A stretch of 64,000 bases of DNA from assembly GCA_020064725.1 (NCBI GenBank), contig JAGTWJ010000002.1, positions 4,650,001 to 4,714,000 of the forward strand, given 5' to 3'. Source of the DNA: Drechslerella dactyloides. Taxonomy: Eukaryota > Ascomycota > Orbiliomycetes > Orbiliales > Orbiliaceae. Shown one piece after another: positions 13,478 through 26,614 of this stretch. The notes below the pieces were generated by a model. It was not told the DNA's origin and made no database searches. It saw nothing but the letters and a program-made list of their open reading frames with translations. The position numbers and the translations under genes were made by a program. Positions within the stretch are counted from its first letter, which is position 1. Each line of letters starts with the position of its first letter.

Positions 13478-13627
13478 ATGGGCTGTTTTGCTGTTGGATC
13501 AACATACATAGACTGGCTGCTGGTCTTCGCTTCGTTTTCTTTTGGGGGCGTCCTCCGCGAGAACCTCGATATTATCCTCTACCCTGTCACGAAACATATT
13601 CGACGCAGGAATAATCGGAATGTTTAA
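13478..13627 (+). CDS. Possible 49-residue single-pass membrane peptide
   Basis: An ATG-initiated frame of 49 codons begins MGCFAVGSTYIDWLLVF, has one hydrophobic segment (about residues 10-25), then an acidic/aromatic turn (RENLDIILYP) and a basic tail (KHIRRRNNRNV). The topology is that of a tail-basic single-pass membrane peptide. A strongly pyrimidine-rich tract (about 13390-13470) directly precedes it, like a fungal 5' leader. I recognise no family. It could also be chance coding in a leader sequence. Confidence 0.35.
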   Translation: MGCFAVGSTYIDWLLVFASFSFGGVLRENLDIILYPVTKHIRRRNNRNV

Positions 13628-16600
13628 TGAAATTAGTCTCATGACCGGAGTTTCAATTGGGAGATGGTGTCTGTTCTTCCTGCTTAGCAGCCTTTTCCAG
13701 ATATTTTATCATTTGCCCAGCTAGTTTGTTTTTTTTAGAATTCCTTATTTTCAGCTATCCTTTTCCTTGGGCATGGGATGCATCTGCAGCCATGGGGGGA
13801 GCTTGTCGACGTTAATCAATCGCGAGGATCGTCATCAAGTTAGCTCAGCATCTCGTCAGGGCATCCGTGCATCGTCATTTTCCTCATTAAGCTATTCCCG
13901 TTCTTGTTCTGTGCATTTCCGCTTTGCTTTGTCGCCGCTTTCCATATCAAATTTTTTGCGGAGTTGGCTTTATAGACGAGGATGGGCTGGTTGGGTTGCA
14001 TAGAGAGAGTTGATTGGTTCAATATACCCGTTCCTATTTTATCCTACCCTTACAGTTTTAATGTCCACCTCCCCACCATTTGATTTTTTATCGTCGACCG
14101 TCCACAGACCACATTGAATTCGCTGTGAAAATCTCTTCTCCGTCCAAATTTTTGCTGTAATATGGTCGTAGAGTTTGCATTTTGTTGAAACGAGGCGCTG
14201 GCCCGCTTGTTTTCCGATTTTCTGGGTCGTTTTGGTGCTTTTCTTTATTTTTCCATTCCTTTCTCTCGCTTTCTTTGTTTTTAAGCTAACTTGGAGAGTC
14301 TTTGTTCTGCTTCCGTACGACCGTTCCCGAGCTGAAACAATAAGGAACCGCCGATGTCCGGCTCCTCGATTAAGCCCGGTAAAACATGCACCCCCCAATG
14401 GTACCTGAGCAGATCTGATATAATTCATGATTGCTGCGCAGCTGCGCTCAATTTAATCTAGACCAACCCCGGCTGTCCTTATATCAGACAGCCGGATCCA
14501 TAGCCTTCCTAGCCGATTTGCGGGTGAAGCACCGCTTGAGGAGACACGTGGGAATGCTACAGAAATCCCTGTCCGCAGCTCGCGATTACTGATGTGGTAC
14601 ATGGACGTGGAGCCTGCAAGATCAGAAGCTCTGAGAACGATGCTGACAACATTCTTCCCCCGTCAGACCTCGACGTCCAAAGATGATTGATCCTTAAAGG
14701 GAATAACTAAGCTTTCCGGTTTTGGCGTGCGCCTTACTGAGCCCAAAGGCCGTGCGGCCATGCATAGATTGCTTGATGCAGCTGTTTGTGCATTTGCATG
14801 CAGCCGATATGACATACATATCTAAACCACATGCGCACATATGAGTTTTCCCGTTGAAAGGTCAGAGGTCCAGACGGATTCGCCAACCCTCAGAAGATGT
14901 CGACAGGTATCTTTGAGCCGAAAGCGCAAAACAACGATAACTCAATTGCCGTCTATAACTTTCATGCTATCTGCCTATCGCGCCAATGATACCTACCTTC
15001 GGCAAGAGGCCGCAGGCGATTGAGTTGCATAGCTACCTGCGGACCTGCTCCAAGCTATCCCTTCAAAGATACCTGTCAAACCGTTGGCTCCGGCGCACGG
15101 ACACAACATGTCTGGCTTCTGCTGCCTCGTCTCGCGGATACCCCCCGAGGCGAAGATCTAGGAGCGAGATTCCACGGAGCTTTGCTGAGAGATGCCTTTC
15201 TCAGCACCACAAAGACTGCAGGTCCACGAGCTGTGATCCGTAATTAGGGTGCGTGATGCGTTACTAAGTTTCGACTCAGCACCTTGGGAAAGACAGCGAT
15301 GCCGAGCCTTGCGGAATTTCCAGGGAATATTCCACCGCCATAGGCTGATAACGCAGATTAGCGCGAGGCAAGTCATGCGACCAAGATTGGCTGGAGACGG
15401 GAAACCCCTGAACATGGGGGTTTCTTCCGGCGGCGTTGCCAATTACACCAGAATCATGTATCAGCAAGGCGAACCCCCCCTCGACACTTTAGTAAAGATA
15501 TGTATAATAAAATTTCAAGATATCGCTATTATATCCGCCGGGCATCATTACCGGGTCACATATGTATTCGAGGCGACTTGAGCAAGGTACACTAGTCGTG
15601 GCATTTGGAAGAATCAAAGAATCGATAGAAAACGATATCTGCCCCGATTTCTTTTCTTCTTTCGTGGGGGTCATGACGAGATTCGATTTGGGCCCCGGTC
15701 TAGATAAAGTTGCGGGGTGTGTCATATTTCCAGGAACGGTTTTCATATTTCTCCCGGCCGGAGCTCTGCAATATACCGGAAAATCTCCTCGCTATATATG
15801 TATATACATGCATCTGTATGTTAAATTCTGTCAATCAAAAGCAGCAGTGGATCCTCAAGCGCCTATATACTATATAATGATTCGAAACAAAGTGGAATTC
15901 GAAGACAGGGCAGCATGCAGGTCAGCACACCAGTTAACGTTAGATCAATGGTTGATGCGTAGTTTTCTCCTCCTGGGCCCCGCAATATGCCAACCAATGC
16001 CTTGCTATACTGACGCCACCTTGCATCATTGTTCGTAGATATCGGCTTCATCCCGTCTACGGGATGCGTACTTGCCCTACACAAAGATGTATATCTTCAT
16101 GTTTCATTTATCCAATGAAAAAGCAACCCGCAACGTTGAATCCTCGAATTAGCCTTTGATGCCTCCCAGCATGCATATGCGCATGCAGGGAGAAAGATGC
16201 TGAAACGATTGGTAACTGGCCGTGGTAAGCCGGTATTTGAAATACTCAAGATCACGACTGAATATATCGCATTGCATCTAGCTGTCAGCTAGGTAGCTTG
16301 TGACACTGCTGTGCCTCGGATTGATATAACGTTCGTCTGTGTCGATGCTGCAAATATATGCAACCGCGAACCCCGGGCCAGAAATGTCTCGCAACAACCG
16401 AGACTAAATTGGACGACGCGACGGAACACAATGGTCCGATACAATGAATGATGAGAGTGCCTGGTATTGGCTAAACTGTACCCACCATATCGCTAAGTTA
16501 GTCTTCTGTTGGTTCAAATTTCAGGAGAATTACATCTTTAGCTAGTCAAGCGGTTCGGTTCGGCTCATCCAACCAACTTCGGCTTCAGCTTCATACATGC

Positions 16601-19600
16601 TAAGCCGAGACCTGGAATGTCGAACGATTCCTACAGCCGCGCTTTCCGTCGCGGAAAAATTTACTACTAGCAAGCTTGTAAGCTAACAAACCCGCTCTCG
16701 AGCTGCCAGTCTTGGGTTAGGCATATACTCTTCTGCGATGCAATTGGAGCAAGCGTCGTTAAATTCGTGTTCAGTTAGCGGGCAGCCAGGAACCTCAGGG
16801 CCCCAGTGCTTGGCACCCATGGGTCAAACACATTTCTCTGACGGGTCCCACGTGGCGGATGCTTCAGAAAGCAGGCCAGCTTTGAGCTCCCATAAGCTTG
16901 AGACGCCCCCACAGTTAAGCTGGTTTCTCGGCATCTCACTTTTAATTTCATGCCTCCTTCATTTCATGCTTGATCAAGGCAATTATCCTCGGCTAAATGT
17001 TTTCCCAGGACGGGGATCGTCAAGCTATGTAGAATTGACTTTCTGGAAGATGGCTTTAGCTCTTCGCGATATCAACATCTACCATTGATGCATGCAGCAG
17101 CATGGCAGCTGCTGACAGAGGAAAATCTAGCCAAATCCGTAATCGGTGTTACGGTAATCCCAGAAAATCAGATCACCCCGGTCTTTCACATACGTCTGCA
17201 TGGACATGGTGCTGTTACATGTACAGATGCCTCGAACTGTACACGGCTTGCAGCCCTCTATGTCAAGAATGTAGCCAGAAATCGTCACAACTAGCTTTGC
17301 TATATCGCCGCTCGGAATCTTACCGGTGACAATGCATCGCATTCAGTGCCATTGTCATTTGATCATATGCGCGATGCTTCTCCGGGATTTCAGCCGAGAG
17401 AAATACGTATACTGGTACAAGGGCGGTGGCTTAGATTGACATGGCAGGCCTTATCTCCCGTCCGCCTCAACTCGTCCGCGAGCTATCGTTAAATATATTA
17501 GTGCCGTCACGCATCTTGACGAACAAACCGCGGTGGGTCACCAATCTTTCTTTCTTCGCGGACCTAATGTTTCAGATAGAAGGTAATGCAACCCTCGCTT
17601 TACCAGGAAATGTCGTTTCGTCCCACCCCAACATCGGCTCAAGCGAATGGCAACTGGGTCCTGGGTTCGAGGGAAGCGGAAGATGCAATCTAGCAACCTT
17701 GCTCAGCTGAGGTCGACCTCACTCGTACTGCTTCCAGCTGATTAGAAACTCGCGGGAACCGGCTCTCACGGTTCGTTAGCTGGAACACCGGCGTGTCGGT
17801 TAGGAAATTGGAGTGATTCTGTTATCAAAAACTTCTATCAAGCTTGCAGTTCCCCGCATAGGCGGATATCAGGAACATGTTTCTAGAAGCGAAGCGCCCG
17901 GGTCAGCTTACATTCCAACACAGATCAAACAAGTGTTCTTAGCTTCAGAGGAACTACTTGCGAACCCCGTTAAGAAAACAGTTCCCTCGGTGGCAAAATC
18001 GCTTCACGACCTCCTGTTGACGGAGGACAGGACTCAATCTGAATTCAATTTCGCTTCGTGCAGTCGACAATTCGCACCCGTCGCATCGGTCGCGTAACCT
18101 TTCAAATTCAATGTCTCATCAGGTTTTGCTTACAAATGTTCATACTCTAAGCTCCGAGCTATTGAACGGCCGCACGCAACTAGAACGGCTTCGTTTGGCA
18201 TGTGCTGATTAATGGAGCCACGAGGCCAGGAACTTTGACCCATAGGACGACGAATGGCATGCAATCTTATCGCTGGGGCCTTGCCTGTACGAAGGATCAC
18301 GTTTGGTGAGAATAATGGTGCCAACTTACGTCGACACTCTACGAAACCATCATCGATGATCCCAGTTCACTACATGATCACCGCAAATAACCCACGCCAA
18401 AATCACCAGCCAAACGCTTGGAGTGAGACAAGAAACCCAGCCCCACGGCAGGCTTCGCTCGTGTGTGCAAGATGCTTTCGCTCTCGCTGACACATATGAC
18501 GAACTCCGTCGGCGAAAACTGCCTGTTGCGTCCAGAGTCCAGCAGCACTTACATATGGCATCGTGAATAATGCCTGTCTGTCCAGCTTTCGCGTCTGATA
18601 TTGGACTGTAAAAATTTTTTTTATTTTAGGAGCTCGGCTACACGCGCTTTGCAATATATGCTGGCATTAACACGATGACTGCAGGCTTCGTTCAACTTTG
18701 CATTTCATTGCGGCTTAGATGCCGGAAGCTACCGATCGCGAGTCAGCTGGCTTCAAGGGAGTTTACCTTACCCGAGAATGTGCCCGTCCGCATATCATGC
18801 AGATTTGGCCCTGCTGCAGACACCGCCAGAGTGGTTATGTTAAGCATGACCTGCACTTTATTCCCGTTTCCCTTGCTATTTTTGTTTTTCCCGCTTTAAT
18901 TAAAATCGTGATCGATGCAGAAAATCCAGCGGCCAGGTAAGTCGGCAAGTCGAAAATTGCGGTGCAAATGGTGGTTGCAGGACGAGACCTAGCTTTTTGG
19001 TGTGCCTGCCCCCTACACACGTGGCAGTGTAATGACTGGGCTTCCCCGCTTTCTTGGGAATCGATTGGAGAGATGTACCGGTACATCTTGCATCCTTCTG
19101 GGTCCTTTCCCGACAGAGGGAATTCCCCACTGCCGTTATCATAGTAATTTTGGTGCGCGGACTGGAAATTCAGCACCACCGCACTATCAGTTACGGCACA
19201 CCTACCGTTTCTCAAATAGCTGAGCTTTGATACGGTGTCGTGCACGCGCTCGGATCCCTTCCAAGTGTCAAATATGTTTCGGCGCAATTATCCTCGCCCG
19301 AAAACGAAGCAAGCATTATCGAGGTTCACTGCATAAATTTTGCCAAAAAGTGGTCTATCGACGGCGCTTGTCGACTCGAAATGCCTTGGAGCCTGGAGGT
19401 GGTCATAGCGGCTTCAAGACAATGCTAGCCAAATCCGAGCCTGCGATTCTCTTTAACACAGAAGCTAATGATTTGCCCCTTGAGGCCTGACCCCGCAAAG
19501 TGGCGTTACCAAGTTTTTGCCTGCGACCTATAAAATAGAGAGATTATAGGCACCGAGTTTAAGCCCATCGTCCGTACGTAGCTAGATGTAGGAGCCACAT

Positions 19601-20966
19601 TGTTGTACAATTTGCGTTGCGGACTCTGAGCAGTTGCAACGTTGAGTAAAATCCTGTTGGTGGAGGACGGTCTCAGGCCTGACCTGGTATATTTCGTAGA
19701 CAGAATGAAGGCCTGGTGATAATGCGATATCGCCTCTTGAGCCTTCTTAGCATTTTAATCTAAAGAACGTGAGCGGATATTTAGGAGGTTAAGATCGACT
19801 ATTAATATAAATAGTGTTAGTGCTGACCGATTTTGAATTGAAATCCCGCGCCATGGTAACACGGTATAAGGGTCGGAACTTATCTCTCATATACAGAGTT
19901 TAGAGAAAACCAAAATAAATTGGGGGCACGGACGCATTTTCGAAGAATTTCGATGGGAGCAAAATGGTGGGTCGCGGTCGATAGCTCGATTGTCGTACTA
20001 GCTATACCTTAGTCTTAATGAGTTAAATAGCGACCGAGAAACTAGCCGCGAAGATAATATACGAAGCGGTGGCGCTGGTATCCAATTTACATCCGCGATT
20101 TCCCCTGGTGAGGAAATCATACTATAATAAGTCACAGTCTATGTAGATTTATAATTCAACTGCCCGAAATGTGTAACATGGTCGGTTTATTTGTCTATGT
20201 TGAGACAGTATTTAATATTTAAGCTCCACAGCGGAACGAGCCTCTGTGCGTCAGCTCACTCGCGAAATCTATCCGATCACACTCCCAATCCGTGCAGCCA
20301 TTACGAACAACCCTGCAGGCTTTGCCTGCAACTAGCTGGAGGTGGAGCTTTGGTTCCTCCCAGCTACCCGGTATGATATCCGAAACCACGGCATAGGGTT
20401 TCGAGCCGGTTATTCTGACCATAGTTGCATTAATGTGGAAGTCTATGAAACCGGGACTGTTGATCATGTCAATACACGTTGACCACTCACGATAAGAATA
20501 CAGACTCGTGCTATCGTATGAGCACGCGCACGGACTGGGCGGGCCCGACTATCTTGTATGGTACTACAACGGAATGATCAACTAGCTGGATTTCGTTTCT
20601 TGGTGACGCGGCGGTCAGCAAGCGCGGACGCTCAGACTCATATTTTTCCTTCCCTTACTTTTTAATCCTGTAAAGCTACATATATTATTACAAGCTCTTT
20701 ATAGATCCAAGATTCAATACAGTTGCGTCGAAAATTTTTCAGAACAAGATGATGCATCGCGCAGCCCATCAACAGGAACTGGGAATTAAAGGATTATTGT
20801 GGCAGATAAAAAATCAAGGTAGCGCGCTTCCCATGCCTTTGGGTTTGATCTCGCCATACATTGGCTAGACAGCACGAGACTGGTCACCCGTCTCGGGCGA
20901 GACCAACTTGGACTCTCGAATGAGCTTTAGTTCAGATTCCTCCTTGTCTTGTCGAGGTCAATTTTT
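13628..20966. other. Long gene-poor stretch
   Basis: This 7.3-kb stretch has no frame I can tie to a protein family. CT-rich tracts run to about 14290. Frames such as 15562-16038 and 17813-18097 (+) have no motifs. The section 19500-20200 is visibly AT-rich. No long direct or inverted repeat was noticed by eye. Degraded mobile elements altered by repeat-induced mutation would be hard to see this way. Confidence 0.5.
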
Positions 20967-22752
20967 TCAAACGGCCTCTTCAACACTCGCGCTGTTCTTT
21001 TTACCTGCGGCTCTCGACCGTCGCTCCGACGCCGACACGATAATGTGACTCAAGTCACCAACAGGAAGCTAATGCAACGGTTAGCAAAATGTGCATATGG
21101 AAGCTTTGGTTGGGCGGTTTCTGGTTCTTCGTGGAATCCAAACCCAACCGAATCCCGGAATACGTCTTTCGCTTACCTGCAGCGGGAAGTCGAGCGCCTC
21201 CAGAAGCTGGGCGAACAGTATGTACCAACCGGAAAGGGCGCTCACTAGCCCGCATGCACCGGCAGTCTGGTGATGGCAGTGACAATAACGTTAGTGATGT
21301 TAAGTCCGAATGCGATTGGACTGAATGCACTCGTCCCGTCTCTTTCTCGCGCGACAGTTATGCGTTACGTAACAATAACGCGAACAAACAGTCACGGGAA
21401 GCGAATACGGGAGTGAAGAGAGGTACTTACGACAAGTAGCGTATGCGCAAAATCTTTTTCACCATCAGCGATGGCAAAGTAGACTCCTACGAGAAGTCCA
21501 TAAACGGCATCCAGGGTAGCAAACAGGATCACGTAGACCACGTTTGTCCGTAGCGAGCAGATTAGATAGATAAAAGTGAGCATAGCCCATGCGAGAACGT
21601 AGAAGCCTTACCAGACCGGATGCAGGTACGTTAGCGAGTTTGCGGGGAAATGGCGGCCACACTTCTTCACCTCCTTCTGCCCGGCGCTGATTGGCTCGGG
21701 GAGAAGGGAAAGTGAGCGCACTCACCATAGGAAGCGTTGAACATTGCGCTATTGTCGCCCTCAAGGAGATTTGTGCCGGACTCGGAGTACCAGCCCATTG
21801 CGTTGAAAGAAGGCGTAAGCGTTCCTCCGAGGGTCATCCAGAACCCGGCTGTAACGAATGCGGGTTAGCCTGGCGCTGGATCTCATACAAACTGCCATCA
21901 TGACTTCCAGGATTCGCGGTTGAGTGGATGGCAGGGGACTCAAAAGGCGCTCAGGGCTACGGACCAAAGGATGTAAATACAACAAAGGCAAATGTGTTGC
22001 CCAGAATGAACTCGAAGAGCCCGCCAATGAGCGAAAGCATGCCGCCGATGAAGTAGAAGCTCGCACTGACCGTCGATTAAATGGGGTTAGCTCACTCAAT
22101 CTAGATAATATCGCGAGAGCTGAGGTTCGTGCCAAGATGAACGCGACGCTAACAAACTTTGAACGTGCGGCACGCGAGCTGTCGTGTTCGCGTGGCTGGA
22201 TGCAATGCGCCAAAGTTGGAATTGATAGAGCTCACTTACACCTGTGCGGCTCCAGCGCCTCCGGCACCCCGCCAGCCCATCAAATTCATACTCAGTGGTG
22301 TGAGGGATACGCAGAACCCACTGTATAATTCAGGTTAGTTTCTCGAAATACGGGCTGAGGTTGTTGTAAATGTGATGTTATTGCATGGTGCGTTGAGGCT
22401 TACAGGATGGCACTGGTAGAAATTCCTGGTCAGCGAACACGGACACGTCTTGTCATGCAATGCAATGCAATGCACATTCGGTTCGTGATGAACATCGTTG
22501 GACGACTTACATTGGCGTCGGGTTTCCGAATCTCTTCCTTAGGTCGCCAGGCACTCTCTGCTCCGGCGTGAGGTAGAGCTTTTCAAACAGCTCTGGGGAT
22601 ATCGGCATGGTCAACGTGCGGACCTGCTCCAGATGCTCTTTGCTGGCTGCATGATTCGATGTTGACCTTTGCTGAGCAACTGTGCCTTCGGCCTGAGCCT
22701 CTGAAAGTGTGACGTATGGTCGCTCGAGCTCTGCTGCCTTCTCGGAATCCAT
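20967..22752 (-). CDS. GPR1/FUN34/YaaH family acetate (succinate-acetate) transporter
   Basis: Eight exons fit: 22752-22511, 22412-22404, 22320-22240, 22065-21965, 21848-21726, 21606-21431, 21266-21177 and 21068-20967, totalling 307 residues. The polar N-terminus leads to the family signature GNPTPIAILGFCVSLTPLSM, which exists only if the 9-nt exon 2 is included. Then come NLMGWRGAGGAGAAQV, FYFIGGMLSLIGGLFEFILG, FNAMGWYSESGTN, the LIYLICSLR-type helix and the terminal LPVGDLS. Six membrane helices are expected. Relatives such as yeast Ato1 and Aspergillus AcpA import acetate at the plasma membrane. The polar tail SASERRSRAAGKKNS is short. All junctions have GT and AG ends and the frame is kept throughout. 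The donor GTCCGT of intron 4 is weak. Confidence 0.92.
22404..22412 (-). other. 9-nt microexon of the acetate transporter gene
   Basis: The exon TGCCATCCT is bounded by CCAG before and GTAAGC after. It adds the residues that turn GNPTP into GNPTPIAIL, the family signature. Without it, exon 1 cannot be joined to exon 3 with the signature intact. It is very easily missed by gene predictors. Confidence 0.8.
22455..22474. repeat. (ATGCA)4 microsatellite
   Basis: Four perfect copies of the pentamer ATGCA lie inside intron 1 of the acetate transporter gene. Confidence 0.9.
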
Positions 22753-25700
22753 TGTGCTAATATGTTGATACTGAAGATACTAAAAGGCGTACCGGCGTCA
22801 CTGGTGGTTCTCGGAATGTATCTGGTAACAGAGTTCCCTTTGTAATCTGGATTTGGGCAGGCGGTCTGGGAAGGTAGGATTGAATTCACAGAACTCGAAG
22901 CAGCTGCTCAATGGGTAGCAGAGGTGGCCTCTTTATATAATACTATATCCTGCGATGGATATCTCGCAATATAACAACAAGCTTATCTAATTGGCTGACA
23001 GTGTAGTCAGTTGAGTGGGGATGCAATTGCCGCGAGGTTTCCCCGGAGTCACCGCTGGCTCACGAGGAGTAACGTCCGATGGGGTACAGGCGGGCGAGCG
23101 GACTGCTAGCGGTCGTGCTTAATCCGAAGATCTTGCATGCGCGAACGTGCGCATGAGCTATATCAAAAAGTACCTTAGTGGTGAAGTGGCTTTGAAAAAA
23201 AACTAGCGGAGGACCTCCCTCGCGGTCCACAAGACCGAGGGGGTAATGGAAACTGCGGAGGACGCTATAGCGGGATTAATATTGGTAAGATATGTGTGTC
23301 CAAAACGTAAATTAATAACTCTACGAAAAATCTGCAAGCGAGCACGATCGATGCCGCGGTTCCTGAGCGGTCGCCAGATTTAAACGGTGAGCGCATCGAC
23401 ATCGTATTTCTGGGGTTGACAACTGCTGGAATATATATACTTGAATAATGATGGTCAAATCCTTTAGTAAGGAGTACCTGCATTTTACGTAAACCATGGT
23501 TGTCAGAGGGTAAAAGAATTCGAAGAGCTTCTCTGGTACTGGTCATGGGGCCTGGCGCCGGGCGTACCCCGGCTGGCCTGGCTTAGCTCACTTTTACACG
23601 ATATCTGCCCAACTGCCGTTGGGTTGGGGTTAGCCAACACAGGAACAAACCACGCGATGCAACGTTTTTTCTTGATATACCTTGCGAATTGGAAAATTCT
23701 GCGGCGAAATTAAGTCTGGCCTCGAGATTCATGATACAAATATCCACTGCGGGGTACCCGCGCATCGGCCGGCGCCAAATGTGGAAGCTGCGAGCGCCTC
23801 CTCGCTGCGGATCAGAAGCGAGCTTAAATGCATATGTGGGATTCCACAAGGTTTCTTTTGTTTTCGATTATGTGCCGATGCGATATCGGTCTAATTGTGC
23901 CGGGGCTTATTGCATCTGTGCATCCGCTGGAAAAATTCTTTCTCAAAACTCCCTTGCGTTGTACGATCTACGGGAAAAAACGTAGGAGGCAGGGCAGATA
24001 GTGTCAAATTGAACGTTAGACTCACGATTTATCCCGACTTTCGTCCGCCCATATCCACATCCGTATAGTCATATGAACGCCATCGACAGCTAGAATTTGC
24101 CGGTATATAGTCTCGTGGACGCAAATGCCAAGCGCAGGACAATGATATTTTGATATTGGATGGGAAACAGCATGTACAGGATCTCTTGCCTGCAACGTTC
24201 ACGGCTGGCCCCAGTCTTCTCATGTTTAGTAAATGCGAACCTGGTAGATGGATGAGATCGGACCAGGGAATGTCGCGATGCGTGTACAGCGATGCGCATG
24301 CAAGTCCGTTGTGTACGTCCAGGCGTCCACATTCGAAGGGTTGCCTAGGTTTTCAACAGAGACGGGGATATGGTATTCGTAACGCTATCGATATAGGCTG
24401 GGATCGTACGATGCGATGGGTGGCGGGGAGTATCATGACTAGCTATCTAGACATGACCTGGCACAAAAATTGAGTTTCTTATCTTGCGGTGTTCAATGCA
24501 TGATATCGACGTTGACGTTGCAGACGTGCAAAGCAGTGCTCTGTTACGGCCTCGATGCGCATCTTATATATCGCGATATCAGAATGATCTGAAGTTCTAT
24601 CAAGTCGTTCAAGATTACGGTTGACGAACGTTAATCTCACAACAGCAATTTTGGACTATAGATTTCAAACTGCACTGTCACAAATGTGGGGGGTCTTGTA
24701 CACATCGCCTGATTCATGGGCTGGATTAAAGGGCTTAACTTTCGCAAGGCACTAACACCATGCTGTGGGCGAGCCGGCTTTGTCACACTGAGTCGACTCT
24801 GAACGCGGATTTATCAAGGGGTCCGACTAGGCCGCTGTGTAACGTGGCCGTTCTGCCTGCATACGCATGCATGCGTGGGCTTGCGTGCTTACGTGCTTGC
24901 ATATTCCTTGGTTGCAGCCAAGCTAGCTTGGTAGTGCCCGGCCGTTTTCTGTCCTGCGCGACTCGATGCGCAGATGTGAGTGATGGGGACACAAGAGGAA
25001 CAGAAAATCGGGGACTGGCGTCGAATGGTGCATGTTTCCGCTGAACTGGGATTAACAAGTGGACACTGCATGCGCATATGCGGATTTACTTGATTCATAA
25101 CCTACGGAGAGCTAGAGGATTGATGCCTGCTTTGACATGAAGGATTCGGCTTCAATGCTGTAGATAGCCTTGGAGACTATGACCCTTGCACATGGCGACT
25201 GCCCCACGTGTTTCTAATATACCATCAATTGAACGATTGAATGAGTGGTGACAATTCAATAACGGGTTGGGTTTCTCATTCCTCTTCCCCTTCTTTGCGC
25301 TTAATTCCGTTGCGGCTTGAATGCATGAATATCGAATTCCTATGTGTCATGTTGCATGTTGGTGGCGGGCCACTAACCGTATACGTAAGGCGAGGCTGCG
25401 GTTGAAGCGTGGTAAACTAAAGAGAACTAGTTGAGATTATATTGTCGAAAGCTTAAACAGACGGCAAAGGGACGTTAAAAACGTCGGTGTTTAGTTCCTG
25501 TGGATCAACGGGAGGAAAATGAAGGCACGTGCACGGTACAATATAAGCCCAATGCAGTATTATTATGGTTGCTAATTTTCTTTGTGCCGTCGCGTTATAG
25601 ATATAACGGTTCGTGGATCTTACTACTTAGAGTTGGATATTGATGCGATGCCACCGTAGTCCCTATATGTGCTACCAGGGAACGATATACGTGGCAGCGT

Positions 25701-26614
25701 AAACCAACAAGTTATAGTGGTAGATGTATAACAATGAATCAGCTGATCGGACCATTGAATTAATTGCTGGCGTTCCTTGGTATTAGAGCATCGATGGCAT
25801 GGGCCTGCGGGTAAGTTGCTATATTTAGAGCCCATCCTGTTGACTGTTGTATTGTGGTAAAGGAATATGAATTGGCAGCTTAAGCATCAATAGGTTGGCG
25901 TGTCATTTGGGGCTACGAGAAAGCCGTAGGCGAGTGTGGTAAACACGGCACGCTGTCCAAAGAAAAGCTCTTCCTTTACGTTACGCTATATCTGCAGATT
26001 GATATTAGCACAAAGCGAGGCAAAGTTCCCTGGCGGCTCTAGGTTGAGTTCATCTAACCCTGAAAGCATTTCCGGTTTTTATGTCGGCGGCCGCCAATCC
26101 ATGGTCAGTGATATCCAATCAATGGGCACAAATAGTTGGAGTATGTGGTACAGTACGTGAATACTGAGTTGGTGACTATTTAGTCTTCATTCTACGATGC
26201 TGTTTTCGAATAAATGCTGAGATGACCGGAAAGGATGCAGCGTTGGATGAAACATACTAGAACTGGAAGTTCTACAAAGGTGACTTGGCGGAGGATTTAG
26301 ATAGCAGAGTGCTCCGTAGCTGATTAATAATTGAAACTTTTGAACTTGTGCTATTGGTATTCACGACGTATGTATGAGTGACTTTTGCGGACGCAAGCTG
26401 TGCTCAATGAGACATGTCAATGGTTATCATTGCCTATCCGGCGAAATTATCCCAGCTGTAGCGACCGTTTGAAGAAATGTTGGAACTTTTCTCAGGTGGT
26501 GCACAAGGTGTAACCGATCTGTAAGCACGGAGCCTTGTGTCTAACGGCCTTGTGGCTCTAAGACAGCCTGACCGACCGAACAATTGCAGCCCAACCACCT
26601 TTTGCCTGCGAATC
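22753..26614. other. Intergenic spacer, no gene recognised
   Basis: Apart from the promoter of the acetate transporter near 22931, I see only short frames without motifs. A short imperfect hairpin lies at about 23215-23245 (CCCTCGCGGTC against GACCGAGGG). Imperfect GTGCTTGC-type repeats occur near 24880-24905. Confidence 0.5.
22931..22940 (-). promoter_or_regulatory. TATA-like box of the acetate transporter gene
   Basis: On the minus strand the sequence reads TTATATAAAG about 180 nt upstream of the ATG at 22752. The spacing is usual for a fungal core promoter. The assignment is positional. Confidence 0.4.

Noticed and set aside
15562..16038. 158-codon plus-strand frame
   Set aside because: No signal peptide, domain or conserved-looking pattern; it lies in a gene-poor AT-rich stretch where chance frames are expected.
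17640..17690. Possible tRNA B-box (GGGTTCGAGGG)
   Set aside because: No matching A-box or cloverleaf arms were found upstream at the right distance.
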